Origin: Cunninghamia lanceolata
Taxonomy: Eukaryota > Streptophyta > Pinopsida > Cupressales > Cupressaceae
Length of the DNA: 64,000 nucleotides
Assembly: GCA_027924645.1 (NCBI GenBank)
Contig: BSBN01000781.1
Location: 868,001-932,000 of the forward strand
Direction: 5' to 3'
Shown here: positions 59,201 through 64,000 of the stretch, piece after piece
Position numbering within the stretch: position 1 is the stretch's first letter
Layout: every line of letters starts with the position of its first letter
Program-made: the position numbers and the translations under genes
Notes under the pieces: generated by a model
What the model was told of the DNA's origin: nothing
Databases searched by the model: none
The model's input: the letters and a program-made list of their open reading frames with translations, nothing else

Positions 59201-60298
59201 AAAGACAACCTGCACACCTGCATCATTCAACATACTTACAAAAAGTAGGTTTCGTGCCAAGCCTAGGATGTGCATAACCCTAGTGATCCCCTTCACCCAT
59301 CCATTAGGGAATTGGATTGAGAATCTTCCATGACCAACAATCTTCAAATGAGAATCGTCACACAAGTACACTCTTCTGCCATCAAACTCTTCATAATTTG
59401 TGAACTAGCTTCAATGCAATGTCATGTGGAATGATGCACTAGAATCAATCAACCACACATCATCAGATTCATGGATGGCCAGGGCTGTGATGAAGGCATC
59501 ACCATCATCTTGTGACTTGTCAGAATTTGAATCTGGGACATTCTTTTTCTTTTCCTCTTTGCATTCCTTTTGGAAATGCCCAGTTTTTCCACAGTTCCAA
59601 CAGAGAGCCTTGGACTTTCTAGGAGATTTGGATCTCCCACGTGATTTGGATCTACCCTTCTCGGGTTTCTTATCCTTCTTTTTCCCTTTCTCCTTGGGTC
59701 TTCCACGAATTGCAAGAGCCTCTTCGGCTGGTTCAGAAGACTTTCTCCGCATCTCTTCAGATAACAGTGAAGATACAACTTCATCTATTTTGAAAGTGGA
59801 TGTGCTGCTTCCAATAGCCATAACAAGATTATCCCATGAGTCCGGCAAAGAACAAAGCAAGGTCATGCAACGATCCTCCTCCTCCATCTTCACACCAATG
59901 AATGTTAACTGTGCAACTAACATGTTGGAAGCATTCAGGTGATCTACAACAGATCCTCCATCCGCCATCCTTAGAGAATACAACTTTTTTCTCAGAAAAA
60001 GCTTGTTCACCAGGGTTTTGGCCTGATAAACATCTCCCAGCTTCTTCCAAAGGTCTTTCATGGTCTTCTCCTCATGGACATTTAACAGGACAGAATCAGC
60101 TAGACTGAGTCTTATGAGACCCTTAGCCTTCTGATCTTTGAGATCCCAATCAGCTTGTGCCATAGCAGTTGTTTTTACACCAGATACGGTTTCCCATAGG
60201 TCACGATCAACAAGCATGTCTTCCATCTAAAGTTTCCATAACTCAAAATCTGTGCCATTGAATTTTGCTACCTCTAATCTTCCGGATGTGCGTACCAT
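56237..60298 (-). pseudogene. E5 copia Gag-Pol with lost catalytic residues
   Basis: The ATG is at 60296-60298, the stop TAA at 56237-56239. An early TAG (60227-60229) replaces a Lys codon, after which Gag is open (59411-60226) with a basic tail and the knuckle CWNCGKTGHFQKEC. The protease reads DSSASFHM, Gly of the DSG motif lost. Integrase (58058-58972) reads RTNNGGEF and NGVAKRMNK: relatives have RTDNGGEF and NGVAERMN, so the second Asp and the Glu of the DDE triad are gone. Reverse transcriptase (56591-57856) keeps YVDDMLL, and RNase H follows (56393-56720). Other stops lie near 59411, 59103, 58055 and 56588. The enzyme set is inactive even apart from the stops. Confidence 0.92.
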
Positions 60299-60401
60299 CT
60301 CTTTCCTGCAACAAGATTATAGAATACTCTGCACATACTCCCACTCAATCTAAGATCAGCTCAAAAACCCCTACCCAACAACTAGGACCAAAGGTGATCA
60401 A

Positions 60402-60413
60402 GCTCTGATACCA
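60402..60413 (-). promoter_or_regulatory. E5 primer-binding site
   Basis: TGGTATCAGAGC on the minus strand, two bases inside the 5' LTR. Confidence 0.9.
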
Positions 60414-60415
60414 AC

Positions 60416-61322
60416 TGAAAGGAAGATAGGTGTGCAGAAATTACTTCCTACACTAATCTAATGAAGAGAGATGTGTGCAAATTCTTTTGAACCTTTACAC
60501 TTACAATGTTATTAACCCAACAATAGAGATATTACAAAAATACACATACACACATAATGTAGATAGAAGAGAGAGAGACAAGATATACGTGGGGAAAACC
60601 CTCATGGGTGAAAAACCCCACACTCCAAAACACAACTCAAATGTATTCTAGTAAACAAACAAGGTTACAATATAGTTTTAGAGCCAAAGCTCTTGTAGGA
60701 GTCTTCAACACTTGTATCTAGAGATATTCCAGTAGCATAACAGTACCTATCAATCACATAATACATCTCCTCTCAAAGAACATGTTTATATAGAAGTTAC
60801 AAGGCAAAAATGAGCCTTTCTTGAGATGGGTGTCCAACTTGGCCTCATGGCCCAAAACCACGTTTGGGGACACTTGTCCAACACTATAGCATGGTCATGA
60901 CACTTGTCATATCACCCCATCCCAAAATGGTCGCCTATTCCCAAGCTGGGCAATGACAGATGCTCTTACGACTCTTATGACTGTCATAGAATCTGTCAGA
61001 ACTGTCATATCTTACAGTTGTAAGAGAATCTATCATACACTAACTAAAAATATGATATTATCTTACATGTCATAACCCTCCTTGGGGCACCCAAAGATGC
61101 CTTCTTCCAAGATGCCTTGTGACACATGTCTTCACCTATCATAGTATCTTCTATTTACGACTCTTACGCGTCATAGATTCTATCATAGGAATCTGTCATA
61201 ACCGTTTCAGTCAAAATTCCCTTACACACTATTCAAAGTGTTGACACATGGAAAAATACCTCTAACACTAAGTGGGATGCCTATCTCCTCATGTGAGGAC
61301 AAAAATTACATGTTGTCACTAT
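60416..61322 (-). repeat. E5 5' LTR, part before E9
   Basis: Matches 55133-56030 of the 3' LTR. Family B sequence stops at TGTTGTCAC (61311-61319), just before E9. Confidence 0.9.
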
Positions 61323-62413
61323 TGATAACTGAGAGGGGGGGTGAATCAGTTATCTCAATTATTTTAACATTCAGAACTTTCTTATTAATTAATGCAACAT
61401 CAATTCAATTAAGCAAACATAACCATGAATTTGAAATACACATGACACAATATTTTTGATGTGGAAACCTTGTTAAGGGAGAAAACCACGGGGTGATTAA
61501 CCCAAGATTGTATTCTCTGTTAGAAGAATGGAAATACAAAATGGCACTTGCCAATTAGGGCTCACTGCCCGAGCACACTGCTCACAAGAGGCTCACTACC
61601 TACAAGAGATTCACTCTCTACAAGTTGTAAGAAGAATAACAGGATCCTTGAACTGATGAGATGCATCCACATATGCAGGGGTTCAGTTCCAGTTAGGCTC
61701 AATACACTGATCTGCTGCACTTCATCTTTCCTCTTCTTTTGTGTTGCTCTCCTTTCACATACTAGACCTTCCTTACTGCTTTCACTCTGCTCTACTACTT
61801 TTCTTCACACATCTCTAAAAACAACAACTCTCACAACTAAATCCATCTTGTATATATATCCGCACAAGTGATTTCATCACCTTTCTAGTCGGCATCCGGA
61901 ATAGTCAATATTTTCCACAAACTCTGATCTGTCGGCTAAATCCTTGCTTACCAAGTGATGCGGATCAAGGATATACTTGTAGAAGTCATCAATCATGTCG
62001 GCCAATCATAACTTATGCCTTAAGAACCTTTACCATCATCAGTAACGCATTCAGAATAATGTCTGATGTTCTGCCAGTCAGTTCTTCCTCTGTCCACACT
62101 GCCAATCAGGAACTCGACACTCAAGTATTCATATCTTTTTCTTCGACTATCACCGGAGGCTAAATCCTTGGAATCTATCAGTCAAGGTAGTCCTCTTGAC
62201 TTCCCCAAATCCACACTTCACCAAGATACTTCCTCTGAGAGATCCGGACCTGACTATCAGACCTCGCCACATGCTTTGTTCTTGCTTACTGAATCACAAC
62301 ACTCTGCAATCTACCTTCCGGTAGAGACTCATCATGTCCTGCGGATGTGTGGGTTAAACTTTGTTGCCATCAATGACAACATTCATGAGTCCATATAGTG
62401 TCTCTTGCCAACA
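61323..62413 (-). repeat. E9 3' LTR
   Basis: About 1091 bp. In minus sense it starts TGTTGGCAAGAGACAC and ends TTATCA. TATATATA near 61850. The stem-loop at 61324-61353 has ATAACTGA facing TCAGTTAT, changed in both arms relative to the common form. The left boundary is uncertain by a few bases because the partner target site is off the window. Confidence 0.85.
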
Positions 62414-62600
62414 ATCTCCCCCTTTGGCATTGATTGCAACACTTAGTGAAAAATGACTAAGTGTTTACACTATGCTCCCCCTTGGCTGATGCTTTGTTTT
62501 TATATACATTTTTCGGAGCTCCCCCTTAGTTGGATTCCTCATTTTTCACTGAGCTCCTCACTCCCCCTTTGACTTCAATGGAAAAGGGTGGGAACCGCGC
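62414..62600 (-). promoter_or_regulatory. Repeated polypurine tracts of E9
   Basis: Plus-strand CTCCCCC runs at about 62417-62425, 62474-62481, 62519-62526 and 62570-62579; the first adjoins the LTR. Confidence 0.75.
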
Positions 62601-62647
62601 ATCAAAATTTTCAAAAATTTAACTATACTTAGTCGCATATAACATAC

Positions 62648-64000
62648 TCACATATACTGAAGAATGTCTGCAAAAGTTGTCTTCAATTGGACGAATTCTG
62701 CTACCCAACTTTGCTTCATTCTATCCAAAATTGATATATGACTGCTCAACAGGAATGCAAACGCATCTACCCTATTTAGATCTGTCGGATCACTGGTCCG
62801 GGCTGTGATCTGAGCTTCTTTTATGGCCTCATGCATGGCCTCTAACTTAGGGATAATTATCCCTCTTAGTTCACCTAACCTACTTATTCTTCTTTTCTTT
62901 TCCTTCTCAAGCTTCTTGATTTCATTCAAGACTGCAATAGTCTGACATTCTTGATTTATTATGGAAGATGAGAGAGGATCAAAATTGTTTGATAGATTTG
63001 TCAGTTTGTCCTCCTGTTCTTTTACTTTCTTCTCGATGTCCAATGTTACTTTGGACCATGATAAACAAAATTTGTACATTTCTCTGCCATTTTTAAGAGC
63101 ATTTTCTAAGCTCTTTATCCAATATTCATATTTCTCCTATCATTAATTATCAACCCTTGTACCTCTGATAATATTTTTGCAAGAAATTCCTTCCGGACCT
63201 TATCTTCTGTTGATTTCTCTAGAGAATAAAAATGTGTGTTAACACTATTGACTAGAGATTTGAGATTTCCGGATGAGGAGGCTGTGGGATCCTTCTGAAA
63301 TGATGGCATAATCTTTTCTAGCACTTCGGAAGCAGCTGCTATAAGCTCACAGTCTTCCATGTGAGATTTCAGAAGTTTCTCTTTGGCCTTTGCTTGAGCA
63401 AATGAAGATATCTTCATTGTTTGTACCGGAGAAAGAGAGTCAAAATCAAATGGCCCTTTTAGCAGTTCCGGTTCATCAATCTCCATAGTCTCTTTTGTCA
63501 AGAAGTCCTTGACAGATTCTGCAGTGTCTCTTGCCGGAGACAGATTCGTCTTCTCTTCTGCAGTGTCATCTTCTTTACTTTCACATCTTCTTCTTTTTCC
63601 TGTATTCTTTCTTCTCCCTTAGATCTGGAGACTGCGGGGGAAACCAAAGGAGAGTTGTTTGTCTATTTATGAACTTCCTCTTCCAGAATAGAGGATTCCA
63701 AGTCCTTATCCTTTTCTGCACCGGTGTCCATGACTTCTTCTACCATTTTCTCAGTCATTTCTTCTCCAACACTTGTGGCCGAGGGATCAGCACCCAAGTC
63801 CTCTATGACAGGAAGATTGAATCTTTTAAAGGCATTCCAGAGGATCTCTTCTATTTCCTTGGCTACCTTGTCAGTCTCACCAAGCATGAGCTGATTCATT
63901 CTGGCTTTGCTCTAGAATTTATCCTTACAATCTTTAAAGATCATACTAATCTACTTTGGGGTGATTGAAGGATATAGCTGAATAGCTATCTGCTCTCGGA
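62648..64000 (-). pseudogene. E9 ORF2, C-terminal part, frameshifted
   Basis: Related to element C ORF2. Open stretches at 62648-63079, 63115-63501 and 63663-63899 lie in three different frames, so at least two shifts are present; the one near 63100 looks like a 1-bp loss. Shared blocks include KLTNLSNNFDPL (C: KLSNLSNNFDPL), EIDEPELLKG (C: ELDEPELLQG), GNLKSLVNSVNTHF (C: GHLKNLVSSVNTHF) and MNQLMLGET (C: MNKLMLEET). It ends FADILQYM against FADILKFM in C. Predicted mostly helical. No known domain. The N-terminal two thirds are off the window. Confidence 0.8.

Larger units (their letters stand above)
55133..64000 (-). mobile_element. E5: copia element of family B, host of E9, running off the window
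   Basis: Minus strand. The 3' LTR is 55133-56188, gag-pol 56237-60298, primer site 60402-60413, 5' LTR from 60416 to about 61322, where E9 interrupts it. About 150 bp of the 5' LTR should lie beyond the window. It is the same family as E4 but better preserved. Confidence 0.9.
61323..64000 (-). mobile_element. E9: second element of the C family, incomplete at the window edge
   Basis: Minus strand. Its 3' LTR (61323-62413), repeated polypurine tracts and the C-terminal part of ORF2 are in view; the rest is beyond the window. The LTR start (TGTTGGCAAGAGACAC), the tracts and ORF2 all match element C. Whether it has a polymerase cannot be told from here. Confidence 0.85.

Overview
This window looks like nuclear DNA of a seed plant with a large, repeat-filled genome. 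Almost every open reading frame belongs to an LTR retrotransposon. The primer sites are the usual plant initiator-tRNA-Met type (TGGTATCAGAGC). The only trace of a host gene is a decayed, intron-containing copy of ribosomal protein L5. A gymnosperm would fit, but the sequence alone does not settle that. No intact host gene was found.

Bases 1-42649 form one deep nest, and nearly every insertion is bounded by a 5-bp target-site duplication (TSD). The oldest layer is E4, a broken plus-strand Ty1/copia element whose 5' LTR is truncated at about 11604. Next to it lies A1, a minus-strand array of three LTRs and two internal regions (385-11587, TSD CCTCC). Element C (11705-35310) inserted inside the remaining E4 LTR. 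Element C was itself hit twice. E3 (13295-20383) is a young, complete Sirevirus-like copia element with an intact 1384-residue Gag-Pol, and it split the gag ORF of C. D (25450-34551) is a Ty3 element with gag and protease but no polymerase; it split the 3' LTR of C. A solo LTR (32796-34162) then landed in an LTR of D, and another solo LTR (35588-37209) landed in the E4 LTR.

Bases 42650-55132 hold E7, a tiny TRIM element with 159-bp LTRs that was split by E8 (44034-49557). E8 is a young gag-protease element without reverse transcriptase. To its right is the L5 pseudogene (about 50341-52340), whose first exons are tandemly duplicated, then a LINE-like insertion with a 17-bp TSD, then about 2 kb of non-coding DNA.

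Bases 55133-64000 hold E5, a minus-strand relative of E4 whose catalytic residues have mutated. Its 5' LTR is interrupted by E9, a second copy of the element C family that runs off the window.

The most interesting object is the C/E9 family. It has Sirevirus-style LTR ends and repeated polypurine tracts, and its gag has four zinc knuckles. In element C there is no polymerase at all. Instead there is a second ORF of about 1,090 codons, lysine- and glutamate-rich with likely coiled coils, whose C-terminal part is recognisable in both copies. Families A and C also share a stem-loop (ACAACTGA, a C-rich loop, TCAGTTGT) just inside the LTR end, with paired changes in both arms.
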